Translations under genes and position numbers: made by a program | Part shown: positions 49,448 through 57,545 of the stretch, in pieces | Layout: every line of letters begins with the position of its first letter | How positions within the stretch are numbered: position 1 is the stretch's first letter | Notes under the pieces: generated by a model | Told to the model about the DNA's origin: nothing | Databases searched by the model: none | Seen by the model: only the letters and a program-made list of their open reading frames with translations | DNA from: Bog-159 sp035541265 | Lineage (GTDB): Bacteria; Acidobacteriota; Terriglobia; Bryobacterales; Bryobacteraceae | Direction: 5' to 3' | Length of the DNA stretch: 64,000 nucleotides | Assembly (NCBI GenBank): GCA_035541265.1 | Contig: DATKNQ010000266.1 | Span: forward strand, 1-64,000

Positions 49448-51511
49448 ATGACCAACGAAGAACTCGACCAGCTTTCGATCAACACCATCCGCACCCTCTC
49501 GATCGATGCGGTGCAGAAAGCCAACTCCGGACATCCCGGCGCTCCCATGGCGCTGGCACCGGTGGCTTACACGGTCTGGCAGCATTTCCTGCGATTCTGC
49601 CCGGAAGATCCGATCTGGCCGAATCGCGATCGCTTCGTGCTTTCCAACGGCCACGCCTCGATGCTGCTTTACTCTCTGCTGCACCTCACCGGCGTGAAGA
49701 CCGTCAATCCACAATACGAAACGCTCGGCGAACTGGCCGTCAAACTCGAGGATATCGAGCGCTTCCGCCAGCTTGACAGCAAGTGCCCCGGACATCCGGA
49801 ATACCGTTGGACCTCGGGCGTCGAAACCACTACCGGCCCGCTGGGCCAGGGTGTCGGCAATAGCGTGGGGATGGCCATGGCGCGCTGGTGGATCGCGCAG
49901 CATTTCAACCGGCCCGGCTTCGAGATGTTCGATTACGACGTGTACGTGATCTGCGGCGATGGCGACATGATGGAAGGCATTTCGAGCGAGGCCGCTTCGC
50001 TGGCGGGCCATCATCGCCTCTCGAATCTCTGCTGGATCTACGACAACAACAAGATCACGATTGAAGGCCATACGGCGCTGGCATTCAGCGAAGACGTGGC
50101 CACCCGTTTCATCGCGTACGGATGGAACGTGACGCGCGTAAGCGACGCGAATAACCTGGAGATGCTCGAGCGCGCGCTGCAAATTTTCAAGAGCACGACT
50201 GACCGGCCCACGCTGATCATCGTCGACAGCCACATCGCCTACGGCGCGCCGCACAAGCAGGACACCAGCGGCGCCCACGGCGAGCCGCTGGGCGAGGAGG
50301 AAGTGCGGCTGGCCAAGCGCGCCTACGGATGGCCCGAAGACGCCAAGTTCCTGGTCCCCGACGGTGTGCGCGAACATTTTCGCGAGGGCATGGGCCAGCG
50401 CGGCCAGCAACTGCGCGACGCCTGGATGAAGCGCTTCGAGGAATACAAAGCCGAGCACCCGGACCTGGCCGATCAACTCTACCGCATGCTGCACCGCCAG
50501 TTGCCCGAAGACTGGGATCACGATTTGCCCTCGTTTCCGCCGGATGCCAAAGGCCTGGCGACGCGCGATTCTTCCGGCCGCGTGCTGAACAAGATCGCCT
50601 GGAACATTCCGTGGCTGATCGGCGGCGCGGCAGACCTGTTCCCGTCCACCAAGACGCGGCTGACTTTCGAGCGGGCCGGCGATTTCGAATATGACGATCG
50701 CGGCGGCCGCAACATGCACTTCGGCATTCGTGAGCATGCCATGGGCGCCATCGTCAACGGGCTGGCGCTTTCGAAGATCCGAGCCTACGGTTCGACGTTC
50801 CTGATCTTCAGCGATTACATGAAGCCGGCTGTGCGGCTCAGCTCCATCATGGATCTGCCGGTGATTTACATCTACACGCACGACTCGATCGGGGTGGGCG
50901 AAGACGGGCCGACACACCAGCCGATCGAGCAACTGGCTTCGCTGCGCGCCGTGCCGGGGCTGGTCACGCTGCGGCCTGCGGATGCCAACGAGGTGGTGGA
51001 GTGTTGGCGGTTCGCCATGAGGCAGCGCCATCAGCCGGTGGCGCTGATTCTGACGCGCCAGGCCGTGCCGACACTGGACCGTTCGAGGTACGCGGCAGCG
51101 TCGGGAGTTGAGAAGGGAGCGTACATCCTGGCCGATTCCGACGGATTGCCCGACGTGCTATTGCTTGCGACCGGCAGCGAAGTCTCGCTCTGCGTGCAGG
51201 CGTACGAGCAGCTCAAAGGCGAGGGCGTGAAGGCGCGCGTCGTGAGCATGCCGAGCTGGGAGCTATTCGAGCGGCAGCCGGCTGAATATCGCGAAGCCGT
51301 TTTGCCAGCGCGGGTGACTGCGCGGGTGGCGGTTGAGCAGGCGTCGGTTCTCGGATGGGATCGTTATGTGGGTCCGTCCGGACGCATGATCGGCATGCAC
51401 ACTTTCGGGGCGTCCGCGCCTTTGAAAGAGGTGCAGAAGAAGTTCGGTTTCGTGCCCGAAACCGTCACGGCTGCGGTCCGTGAGCTGCTTGCGGTGAGCG
51501 TCCCACGCTAG
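49448..51511 (+). CDS. tkt: Transketolase
   Basis: The 687-residue TPP enzyme transfers two-carbon units in the pentose phosphate pathway. Diagnostic blocks: RTLSIDAVQKANSGHPGAPM, RDRFVLSNGHASMLLYSLLH, TTGPLGQGVGNSVGMAMA, CGDGDMMEGISSEAASLAGH (TPP/Mg motif), DNNKITIEGHTALAF, then in the pyrimidine domain HFGIREHAMGAIVNGLALSK and SIGVGEDGPTHQPIEQLASL, and a C-terminal domain ending with LKEVQKKFGF. Length is standard. The upstream frame is open but begins inside pyrD; the ATG here gives the family N-terminus. Confidence 0.96.
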   Translation: MTNEELDQLSINTIRTLSIDAVQKANSGHPGAPMALAPVAYTVWQHFLRFCPEDPIWPNRDRFVLSNGHASMLLYSLLHLTGVKTVNPQYETLGELAVKLEDIERFRQLDSKCPGHPEYRWTSGVETTTGPLGQGVGNSVGMAMARWWIAQHFNRPGFEMFDYDVYVICGDGDMMEGISSEAASLAGHHRLSNLCWIYDNNKITIEGHTALAFSEDVATRFIAYGWNVTRVSDANNLEMLERALQIFKSTTDRPTLIIVDSHIAYGAPHKQDTSGAHGEPLGEEEVRLAKRAYGWPEDAKFLVPDGVREHFREGMGQRGQQLRDAWMKRFEEYKAEHPDLADQLYRMLHRQLPEDWDHDLPSFPPDAKGLATRDSSGRVLNKIAWNIPWLIGGAADLFPSTKTRLTFERAGDFEYDDRGGRNMHFGIREHAMGAIVNGLALSKIRAYGSTFLIFSDYMKPAVRLSSIMDLPVIYIYTHDSIGVGEDGPTHQPIEQLASLRAVPGLVTLRPADANEVVECWRFAMRQRHQPVALILTRQAVPTLDRSRYAAASGVEKGAYILADSDGLPDVLLLATGSEVSLCVQAYEQLKGEGVKARVVSMPSWELFERQPAEYREAVLPARVTARVAVEQASVLGWDRYVGPSGRMIGMHTFGASAPLKEVQKKFGFVPETVTAAVRELLAVSVPR

Positions 51512-51813
51512 CTGGTACTCGCCTGCGATAAATTCATTTGCGACTGATAAGCGCCCAGCACCTGCTGCAACAGGTTGTCGATCAGCGTGCTGGACGCCAA
51601 GCCGCTGGTTACGTCGGCCGGTTGCAGTAATGCCGCCGCCAGTGAGTTGTTGAGGAAGCTCTGTAAGCTGCCTTGCGATTGGAGCGCCTGTACCTCCGCC
51701 GTGCTGCTGACCCCGTTGGTGTCGCCGGTCGAACTGGCCTCGGATAAAGTGGTGTTCAAGTTCTGATAGGCGCTCGGATCCAGGTAACTCAGTGGACTTA
51801 TCGAACTGGCCAT
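51508..51813 (-). CDS. Small Ser/Gln/Leu-rich protein of unknown function
   Basis: The 101-residue protein is rich in Ser, Gln, Leu and Ala (SISPLSYLDPSAYQNLNTTL, TAEVQALQSQGSLQSFLNNS, IDNLLQQVLGAYQSQMNLSQ). No signal peptide, membrane helix or known motif is seen. The composition recalls secreted flagellar or type III-like structural proteins, but that is only an impression. A GGAGG ribosome binding site precedes the start, which supports a real gene. Its stop overlaps the convergent transketolase stop by 4 nt. Confidence 0.65.
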   Translation of the reverse strand: MASSISPLSYLDPSAYQNLNTTLSEASSTGDTNGVSSTAEVQALQSQGSLQSFLNNSLAAALLQPADVTSGLASSTLIDNLLQQVLGAYQSQMNLSQASTS

Positions 51814-51860
51814 AGTGCGCCTCCTGTTTGCCTTATCGGCCGGGAGCGTACAAATCTGCG

Positions 51861-52505
51861 TCAGTGCGCCGAGTACTGTTCTTGCGGCGCGTTCAGCTTG
51901 ATGTCGATGTTGTTCTCCGGCTGATCCACGTCGAAGTTCTTTCCGAAGGTCTGATAGCCCTTGGCAATCACCTGGATCAGCACCGTGCCGCGCGGAATCT
52001 CGGGCACTTTCGCGATGCCCTCCTGGTTGGTACGCATCTCCCAGGTCGAGCGCAGTTTGTGGCCCAACTCGATGATGGAGCGGCCTCGCACGAACCGGAC
52101 CACCACATCAGCACTTTCGATCGGCCTGCCGCCCTGCGTGGTAACGTGCACGTTCAGCCTCGCCAATCCGGACCCGAGCTTGACCTCGAGGGTCTGAGCC
52201 TCGTCATGCACTTCGAAAGTCTGGCTGAAGGGCTCGTGTTCATCGGCGCTGACCTCGACCTCCACAGTGCCTTGCGGTACGGTCTCTTCGCCGGTCGCTC
52301 GCGCGATCCCATCCACGTTCGAGTGGGCCCTCCATCGCACGCTGGCCTTCTTGCCTTTGACCGACTTCACAGTGACTTCAGCGTGCTCGATCGGTGCGCC
52401 GGCTTCGGTCGTCACATGTACAGTGATCTTTGCCGCCGGTGTGTGCGCCGCAAACGCGGCAGCGCACAGCCACCCTGCCGTCAGAAGCCCAAAGCGATAA
52501 CGCAT
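51861..52505 (-). CDS. Secreted protein with two carboxypeptidase-regulatory-like (CnaB-type) repeats
   Basis: The 214-residue protein has a signal peptide (FGLLTAGWLCAAAFAAHT) and two tandem beta-sandwich repeats: ITVHVTTEAGAPIEHAEVTV...VEVEVSADEHEPFSQTFEV and LNVHVTTQGGRPIESADVVV...VLIQVIAKGYQTFGKNFDV. The second ends with PENNIDIKL, typical of carboxypeptidase-regulatory-like domains. It is probably an extracytoplasmic binding or structural protein. CATAAT lies exactly 6 nt before the ATG. Confidence 0.8.
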   Translation of the reverse strand: MRYRFGLLTAGWLCAAAFAAHTPAAKITVHVTTEAGAPIEHAEVTVKSVKGKKASVRWRAHSNVDGIARATGEETVPQGTVEVEVSADEHEPFSQTFEVHDEAQTLEVKLGSGLARLNVHVTTQGGRPIESADVVVRFVRGRSIIELGHKLRSTWEMRTNQEGIAKVPEIPRGTVLIQVIAKGYQTFGKNFDVDQPENNIDIKLNAPQEQYSAH

Positions 52506-52511
52506 TCCTCG

Positions 52512-52517
52512 ATTATG
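52512..52517 (-). promoter_or_regulatory. -10 element CATAAT, leaderless-type
   Basis: On the minus strand CATAAT, six bases (CGAGGA), then ATG. The intervening GAGGA could also serve as a ribosome binding site if transcription began further upstream. Confidence 0.4.
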
Positions 52518-52528
52518 ACATGTCCTCT

Positions 52529-53827
52529 TCAGGCGATATCGGGAAGCAGGAAGCGCGCGGGATGCCCGCTCGCGCGCGCCACCGCCTCAGCCGCCAGATA
52601 GCCGCTGCGCACCGCGCCTTCCATGGTGGCCGGCCAGCCGGAGCGCGTCCAATCGCCGGCCAGAAACAGATCCGGACGGCCGGTTGCGGCCGGCGGGCGA
52701 AGTTCTTCCGCGCCGGGCGCGGCCGAAAACGTCGCGCGCATTTCCTTGATCACGTGCGCCTTTTCGAGCTTAGCCTGGCGGACCAGCGGGAAAAACTCGC
52801 CCAGCTCGGCGAGCGCCAACGCGATGATCTCGCCGCGGCTGCGGACCGACAAGTCGCGCGAGGCGCTGACCACTAATTGCAGATATCGCCCTTCGGACTT
52901 GTTGAACATCCACTGCAGCGTGCGGTCGAGCAGTGTGGCGTGTGGCAAGCCGGTGACCGGACGGTCGAACCACAGATGAATGCCGGTAATCGGTGAATGC
53001 TCGAATGCCGGCGCAGGCAAGCCCAGCGCGGCCAGCCGCTCAAAGGGCAGCGCGCAGATGTAAGCGTCGGCCGTATGCCGCTCACCCCCGGCCATGATCC
53101 CCGCCGCGTCGATCTGTTCCACCGGCGTGCGCAGGCGCAGTGAAACATCCCCAATGCCGCGCCACTGCTCTGCGCGATAGAGTTCCCCCAACGGGATGGC
53201 GGGCACGCCCATCTCGTAGCCATCGGCGCGCGCCAGAAAGCCCAGCCAGAAAACCTGAAACCCGTGCCGCGCGGCCATGCGGTCGAGATCCTCGTTGATG
53301 GCGCTAACCAGCACCTGGCGCCAGAAACGCTCGATCGCGCGCGGGGTCTGCCGTTTTTCGAGCAGCCAGTCGAGCATGCTGATACGGTCCAGATCTCCGC
53401 GCCGGGTGCGCTCGCGGCGCAGCGCCATCAACCCGCGCGCAATGGCCAGCTTATCGCCTGTGCCCAGAAAGCGAATGCGCGCGAACGATTCGGTGAAATG
53501 CAACGGCGCCGGAAGCCTACCGCGCCGCAACGTCGATATTCGTCCGCCGGGCTCGATGAAGTAGAACTCGCGGTAAAAGCGGATGCGGTCGCGGACGCCC
53601 AGCCGGCGGTAAAAATCCAGCAGGTTCACGCAACAGCGCAGCAGCACGTGCTGGCAGTTATCGATCAGCTCGGAAGTCTCGCCGGACGGCGCCAGGGGAA
53701 ACGAGGTAGCGCGTCCGCCGAGGAAGGGGCGCGCTTCGAACACGGCAACTCTGAATCCTTCGCTGCCCAGCGCCGCTGCCGCCGCCAGGCCCGCCAGTCC
53801 ACCACCGATCACGATTACGCTGGGCAT
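52529..53827 (-). CDS. hpnE: Hydroxysqualene dehydroxylase HpnE
   Basis: The 432-residue FAD enzyme matches HpnE, which makes squalene from hydroxysqualene in the HpnCDE route to hopanoids. The N-terminal FAD motif is VIVIGGGLAGLAAAAALGSE, followed by FEARPFLGGRATSF, ELIDNCQHVLLRCCVNLLDF and FYFIEPGGRI, all close to the HpnE family. The C-terminal FAD block reads LFLAGDWTRSGWPATMEGAV, then RSGYLAAEAV. hpnC, hpnD and shc are not in the window. Its 5' end overlaps the start-proximal part of no other gene, but its upstream neighbour ends 13 nt inside it. Confidence 0.9.
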   Translation of the reverse strand: MPSVIVIGGGLAGLAAAAALGSEGFRVAVFEARPFLGGRATSFPLAPSGETSELIDNCQHVLLRCCVNLLDFYRRLGVRDRIRFYREFYFIEPGGRISTLRRGRLPAPLHFTESFARIRFLGTGDKLAIARGLMALRRERTRRGDLDRISMLDWLLEKRQTPRAIERFWRQVLVSAINEDLDRMAARHGFQVFWLGFLARADGYEMGVPAIPLGELYRAEQWRGIGDVSLRLRTPVEQIDAAGIMAGGERHTADAYICALPFERLAALGLPAPAFEHSPITGIHLWFDRPVTGLPHATLLDRTLQWMFNKSEGRYLQLVVSASRDLSVRSRGEIIALALAELGEFFPLVRQAKLEKAHVIKEMRATFSAAPGAEELRPPAATGRPDLFLAGDWTRSGWPATMEGAVRSGYLAAEAVARASGHPARFLLPDIA

Positions 53828-54180
53828 CGCGAGACTACGGTCAGTTCGACGAGATCGGCAGCTTTAATCACGGCTCGGTGTAAGGCGGATGGGTAGCCTC
53901 GAGCGCGTCGATCGGGGACTGGTTCGTTTGCTATTTCTGGAGGCAGAAGCGCGGGGGCGGGCGCGAGAACCGCAGGGGACAACGCCACCCTTCCGTATTG
54001 CGCTTCATAAGCGGCAAGATGGGCTCGCAGGTAATAGATCATGAGCTTTACGCCGAAGCTGAGCTTCAGGTCCCAGGCACTGAGCTCATAGCAGACATTG
54101 TTGGCGCATACGGACACGAAATCTTCGTCCCGCTCAAGCTGGGGTGACTGCTGTGAGGCTGGGTTGGTGATTTCGGTCAT
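53815..54180 (-). CDS. DUF3467-like small protein
   Basis: The 121-residue protein contains DFVSVCANNVCYELSAWDLK and LSFGVKLMIYYLRAHLAAYE, which resembles DUF3467 proteins (pattern YxNxv...s.wDf.l.FG). The C-terminus is Ala/Pro-rich. Function unknown. The start chosen has GGGAACC just upstream; an ATG at 54237 adds 19 residues that look non-coding. The stop lies inside the 5' end of hpnE, so the two may be co-transcribed. Confidence 0.65.
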   Translation of the reverse strand: MTEITNPASQQSPQLERDEDFVSVCANNVCYELSAWDLKLSFGVKLMIYYLRAHLAAYEAQYGRVALSPAVLAPAPALLPPEIANEPVPDRRARGYPSALHRAVIKAADLVELTVVSRCPA

Positions 54181-54519
54181 GCTGGTTCCCTTTACGCAGC
54201 TCGGCCCGAAGTCTGTCTCCTCTTCGTCCGGAAGCATCCATCTCCACGTCCGCTGGCGGCCTGATGCGCCCCGGGAATCCTTCGCTTCACCGGGGCCGAT
54301 AGACCGTGTTTACAGCACCAGACCTGGCTGGCCGACCAACAGTTCGGAGCCGGCGAAAGGGGCTCGGCCGCCAGGAGCGCAGCTTCCGGGTCGATCCTCT
54401 CAATTGCGAGCAAATACGCGGCCATTTGCAGAGTCTCCTGGGTTTTCGTATTGCATCTGAATTGGCTTCGCAGCCAGAACCGTCAAATGTGTAAACACCG
54501 CGATTAGAGCATTGCGCGA

Positions 54520-54850
54520 TTCCTTCATTTGGCCCACAAGACCGGTCCGGACGGCCCAGGCTGGATTCACGTCCGCGGCATCATGAATGATACTCACCAT
54601 CATATCCCCACTGGCTCACCACCGTTGTTTTCCACCGGGCACCGGCGAGATCTGGGTCGTTCGAGATCAGTTCTGCAAGATGGCTGACAACTCCGCGGGC
54701 GTCACGATACAAGAGCAGATCGCCGGGCACGCGTCCGCCACGGAGATCTCCGTGTATCCGTCATCCTCGAGGATCGTCCGGACGTGGTCCGGTCCGATGC
54801 AGATGCGGCGGTTCGCAAATGCCATGCCGATGCAGTTGTAAGTTGCAGTC
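54520..54850 (-). pseudogene. Frame-broken remnant resembling a DUF7689/NlpC-like protein
   Basis: Reading the minus strand through three frames gives one coherent protein-like path: TYNCIGMAFANRRICIG with DDGYTEISVADA, then after a shift PGDLLLYRDARGVVSHLAEL with TTVVSQWGYDGEY, then after a second shift IHDAADVNPAW. The order NCIxxA, GDLxLYxD, SHxA, SxWG, xH.ADVNP recalls DUF7689-like proteins (papain-like fold). At least two frameshifts are needed, so the copy is dead or the sequence has errors. The stretch beyond (54181-54519) shows only short frames and nothing I can support. Confidence 0.4.
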
Positions 54851-55094
54851 AGAGAGCGGCAATCCGTTCGCCGTCCAAACGCCCTTCATCATCCGAATCA
54901 CGCCCAGGTCTGCAGTGGCTTGCAAGCAGGTGCACCGGGTTCTCGACCAACGTAATCAGGCACCGTTTCTCGATGGCAATGACCCTCTGCATAAATACGC
55001 CTTGCCCTCGGCGGGCGGTGATCAAGGTATCGCACTCGGTCTCCGATAGACCGGCTGTTCTCTCAACCTGGGCTACGAGATAGAGTTCCACCAC
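54849..55094 (-). CDS. Short open frame of unknown function (possible gene fragment)
   Basis: Eighty-one residues (VELYLVAQVERTAGLSETEC, then TLITARRGQGVFMQRVIAIE) can be read from a GTG. The composition is protein-like but no family is recognised. The frame overlaps the end of the preceding fragment by 22 nt; joining the two by a single frameshift would give one longer protein. It may therefore be the 3' part of a decayed gene rather than a gene of its own. Confidence 0.35.
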   Translation of the reverse strand: MVELYLVAQVERTAGLSETECDTLITARRGQGVFMQRVIAIEKRCLITLVENPVHLLASHCRPGRDSDDEGRLDGERIAAL

Positions 55095-55287
55095 TCGATG
55101 CCTGCGTTGCCAACCTGCGCACTGATTTCCGGCCTGACGTGAAACGTGCCTACCCTGATTGAAGCGGCTTCCGCGCCGATCAGCTCGATCAAGACATGAG
55201 CGAACTCTTCTGGCAGCCCGGTCAGATAGGGCCCTCGCTTCCCGTCGCCTTTGCGCTGCAGCGGTGAATCGGCAGCAAGGCTTGGGT
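55073..55287 (-). pseudogene. Gene remnant cut off by the IS630-type insertion
   Basis: From the left edge of the insertion the minus strand reads NPSLAADSPLQRKGDGKRGP, YLTGLPEEFAHVLIELIGAE and RVGTFHVRPEISAQVGNAGI before a stop. The frame has no start here and runs into the IS. Across the insertion the same frame continues into MGADQHGNCTLIEFVA at 56472-56428, so the IS may have split a short gene of about 86 codons. No family is recognised. Confidence 0.4.
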
Positions 55288-55289
55288 TA

Positions 55290-55321
55290 GCTAGTGGTGT
55301 GAGTCATAAGTATCGCTATAT
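55290..55321 (+). repeat. Left terminal inverted repeat of the IS630-type element
   Basis: The repeat begins GCTAGTGGTGTGA and ends TCGCTATAT. It matches the reverse complement of the right end at about 28 of 32 positions by eye. Confidence 0.85.
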
Positions 55322-56323
55322 TAAATCCACTTGTCCCAGCGATACGGCTTCGGGTGTTCGTTGAGGTAGTCGATCCCGTCGAGGAGATGCTTCGCGATCT
55401 CGGAGGGCGTCTTGAGGTCCGTGTTTTGAAGGGCGGTTTTCTGAAGAACCAAGAACCATGGCTCAATGAGATTTAGCCATGAGGCGTTCGTCGGCGTCCA
55501 GGCGAATTCGAGGTTGGTGGGCTTGGGCTGCCATAAATTCAAGGCCTTCTTGTGGGCGCTGAAGTTGTCCCAGACCAAGTAGATTTTGCCTTGCGTGCTG
55601 TAGCGCGGCAGCACAGTGTTTTGCAGGAAGGCGAGCACCGCGTCGCCGGTCTTGCATTCGTGAGGTAGCCCTATACCTTGGCCGGTATGTGGGGCGAAAG
55701 CGCCGAGCAGTTGAATCGGCCGGGACTTGTGATAACGGTCGGAGCGGCGGGCTGGCCTTTACCCCAACTGCGCCCTCCGCGCGGGATCGTTGCCAGGGGT
55801 CCAATTTCGTCCACGCAGGCCACGGTTCCGTCATGCGGCGCGTGGCGATAGAGCCTTACGATTTTGTTTTTTTTGCTTCGAAGTCCGGATCCTGACTCTC
55901 GCACCACGTCTGTCCGTCGCGGAAATGAAAACCCTCCTGGCGAAGGCGCCGGCGGATCGTTGAGCGGGTAATGGTCCCCAGACCCGATTGCCGGCGTAAG
56001 TATTCCTGAAGTTTCGGCAGCGACCATGTCGTGAACTTCAGGCCGAGGTCCTTGGGTGGCGCTGCCGCCACCTTGATCACTTCGGTCGTGACGTCGTTTC
56101 CATACACTCGGGGCCGACCGGATTTTGGATGATCCGAAAGTCCCGCTACACCGGTCTCTCGGAAGCGCTTCACCCAGGTATGGGCGTTGGTGTAGTGGAG
56201 CCCGACCCACTCGCTAGCCTCCGCCAGCGACGCGCCGCCAGCCAGCAGCCAGATCAACTCGCTACGCTGCCGAAGACCGGATGGGCTGCTCCGCGACCGG
56301 AGGACCTGCTGCAATTCAACCAA
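55321..56323 (-). pseudogene. IS630-type transposase, split into frames
   Basis: The first part (56323-55856, 155 residues, TTG start) is the helix-turn-helix half: LIWLLAGGASLAEASEWVGL, NAHTWVKRFRETGVAGLSDH, KSGRPRVYGND, ITRSTIRRRLRQEGFHF. At an A8 run the reading can slip by -1 into the catalytic half (NKIVRLYRHAPHDGTVACVD with the first Asp). Near 55745-55757 a second shift is needed to reach RRSDRYHKSRPIQLLGAFAP, YLVWDNFSAHKK (second Asp) and NASWLNLIEPWF (Glu). The A8 slip may be programmed; the second break looks like damage. Together the DDE triad is complete, but not in one frame. Confidence 0.8.
55867..55874 (-). promoter_or_regulatory. A8 slippery run, possible -1 frameshift site in the transposase
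   Basis: On the coding strand the codons GCA AAA AAA ACA contain A-AAA-AAA. A -1 slip gives AAC AAA ATC GTA, which joins the HTH half directly to the catalytic half. Without the slip the ribosome reaches a stop 9 nt after the run. Confidence 0.5.
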
Positions 56324-56395
56324 TTAGCTGCCTTTGAGGCGCGGGAAATCAAGAGAACGTGGCATGCTTTCAAAGTAGCATGCCACGCATTCTGT

Positions 56396-56427
56396 ATATA
56401 GCGAGATTTATGGATCACACCACTAGC
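56396..56427 (-). repeat. Right terminal inverted repeat of the IS630-type element
   Basis: Read on the minus strand it begins GCTAGTGGTGTGA, has CATAA in the middle and ends TCGCTATAT, the partner of the left repeat. Confidence 0.85.
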
Positions 56428-56438
56428 TACAAACTCGA

Positions 56439-57545
56439 TTAGGGTGCAGTTCCCGTGTTGGTCTGCACCCAACTGGAGCAGCTAATCCCTTTTGTGGGTG
56501 TGGTAAGCGTGGAGAGAACCCCGACTACGCCTTCCGCGGCTAGAGGGTATTCCTGCGGAATGGGCACCGGCGGGACGGTTTTTTGCTGGGATACGGAGAA
56601 GAGGGGAACCATGCTGTTTTGATAGGTTAGCCAAGCGTTCCAGGTGGCCGCGCTATTGGTCCCGACGGTGAAATTCATCATTAGTGTGCCAGATGCCGCG
56701 TCGTATTGGAGTTTGTCCGTTAGGGTACAGGGCGGGTAGCCCGACCCACACTTGCCGGACAGGCACGAGACGGTCATAGTGTAGCTGGTGGTCAGGTTGT
56801 ACCCCGCTTCGTAGACGAGCACTAGGACCGCGCCGTTTTGAGGCGGGGTGAAATTGATCTTAACGGTGAGGACGCCAGCGAAGGAATTGGTGCACCCCGA
56901 TCCGGCCGTGGTGCCGTTGGGAAAATACGCCACGATACACAGGTTTGCTGGGTAGCCGCTGCCGCCGGTCATGGTAGCGGAGGCGCCGTAATTGCCGGTG
57001 GTAAGGCCCTCGAATGTGAAGGCAGGTGAGTCTGCCAGAGGGATCTGACCGGAGACCGCGGTTCCGAGCGTGAGTTGTTGCGCGTCCGGGGGAACTGGGT
57101 GGAGGCGTTCCAGTGACGTCCCGTAGCTGAGGGTTCCAGTTTCAACCTCCGTTACCACCATAGTGTAGAGACCACTCACGGTCAGTTGCTGCACGGCCAC
57201 GACCGAGGCCACGCCGGCGAAACTGTTGCTACACCCGTAAAAGATCTGCGTCGAAGTAGGATCAAGCAGTTGTAAGCAGATGTTCTGGGGGTACCCGCTA
57301 CTGGCCATCACCGCAACAAGTTGATAGATGTCCCCGCTCGTTGCGCTGAACCGAAAGGAATCGACATCTCCGGGGGTGGAGAGCACACAGTTGGTACCGG
57401 CAAAGACATCGCCGGAGGTTATGGGCACGTTCGCAGCGGGCTCAATGGGGCAGTTCGCGACCCCAGCCAGCGCGGCGTGGGGGACGAACAGGAGCCCAAG
57501 AAGCACTGGGGTGAGGGGCAGCATAAACTTGGTTGATACTCGCAT
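56439..57545 (-). CDS. Secreted protein with two tandem PPC-like repeats, function unknown
   Basis: The 368-residue protein has a signal peptide (LPLTPVLLGLLFVPHAALAG) and two similar beta-sandwich units of the bacterial pre-peptidase (PPC) type. Each unit has the same core: SGYPQNICLQLLDP with YGCSNSFAGVASV, and SGYPANLCIVAYFP with SGCTNSFAGVLTV. Paired Cys residues in each suggest disulfides. The C-terminal third (TLTDKLQYDAASGTLMMNF) is a separate domain. AAGGAGAAC precedes the start, supporting this ATG over the one 18 codons upstream. It sits beside the IS element and lower-GC decayed sequence, so it may be acquired. Confidence 0.72.
   Translation of the reverse strand: MRVSTKFMLPLTPVLLGLLFVPHAALAGVANCPIEPAANVPITSGDVFAGTNCVLSTPGDVDSFRFSATSGDIYQLVAVMASSGYPQNICLQLLDPTSTQIFYGCSNSFAGVASVVAVQQLTVSGLYTMVVTEVETGTLSYGTSLERLHPVPPDAQQLTLGTAVSGQIPLADSPAFTFEGLTTGNYGASATMTGGSGYPANLCIVAYFPNGTTAGSGCTNSFAGVLTVKINFTPPQNGAVLVLVYEAGYNLTTSYTMTVSCLSGKCGSGYPPCTLTDKLQYDAASGTLMMNFTVGTNSAATWNAWLTYQNSMVPLFSVSQQKTVPPVPIPQEYPLAAEGVVGVLSTLTTPTKGISCSSWVQTNTGTAP

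Larger units (their letters stand above)
55290..56427 (-). mobile_element. IS630-family insertion sequence
   Basis: A 1.14-kb element is bounded by inverted repeats of about 32 bp and flanked by TA on both sides, the target IS630 elements duplicate. The only content is a two-part IS630-type transposase on the minus strand. Because the ends read TAGCTA, the exact boundary could be 4 bp further in on each side; either choice leaves a TA duplication. The transposase is frame-broken, so the copy is probably not autonomous. Confidence 0.88.

Noticed and set aside
49382..51031. Minus-strand open frame of 549 codons opposite transketolase
   Set aside because: No ribosome binding site or recognisable domain; the transketolase reading explains the sequence fully.
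54181..54519. Short frames such as the 77-codon minus-strand frame at 54192-54425
   Set aside because: No ribosome binding site, no domain and poor continuity; treated as decayed or non-coding sequence next to the DUF7689-like remnant.
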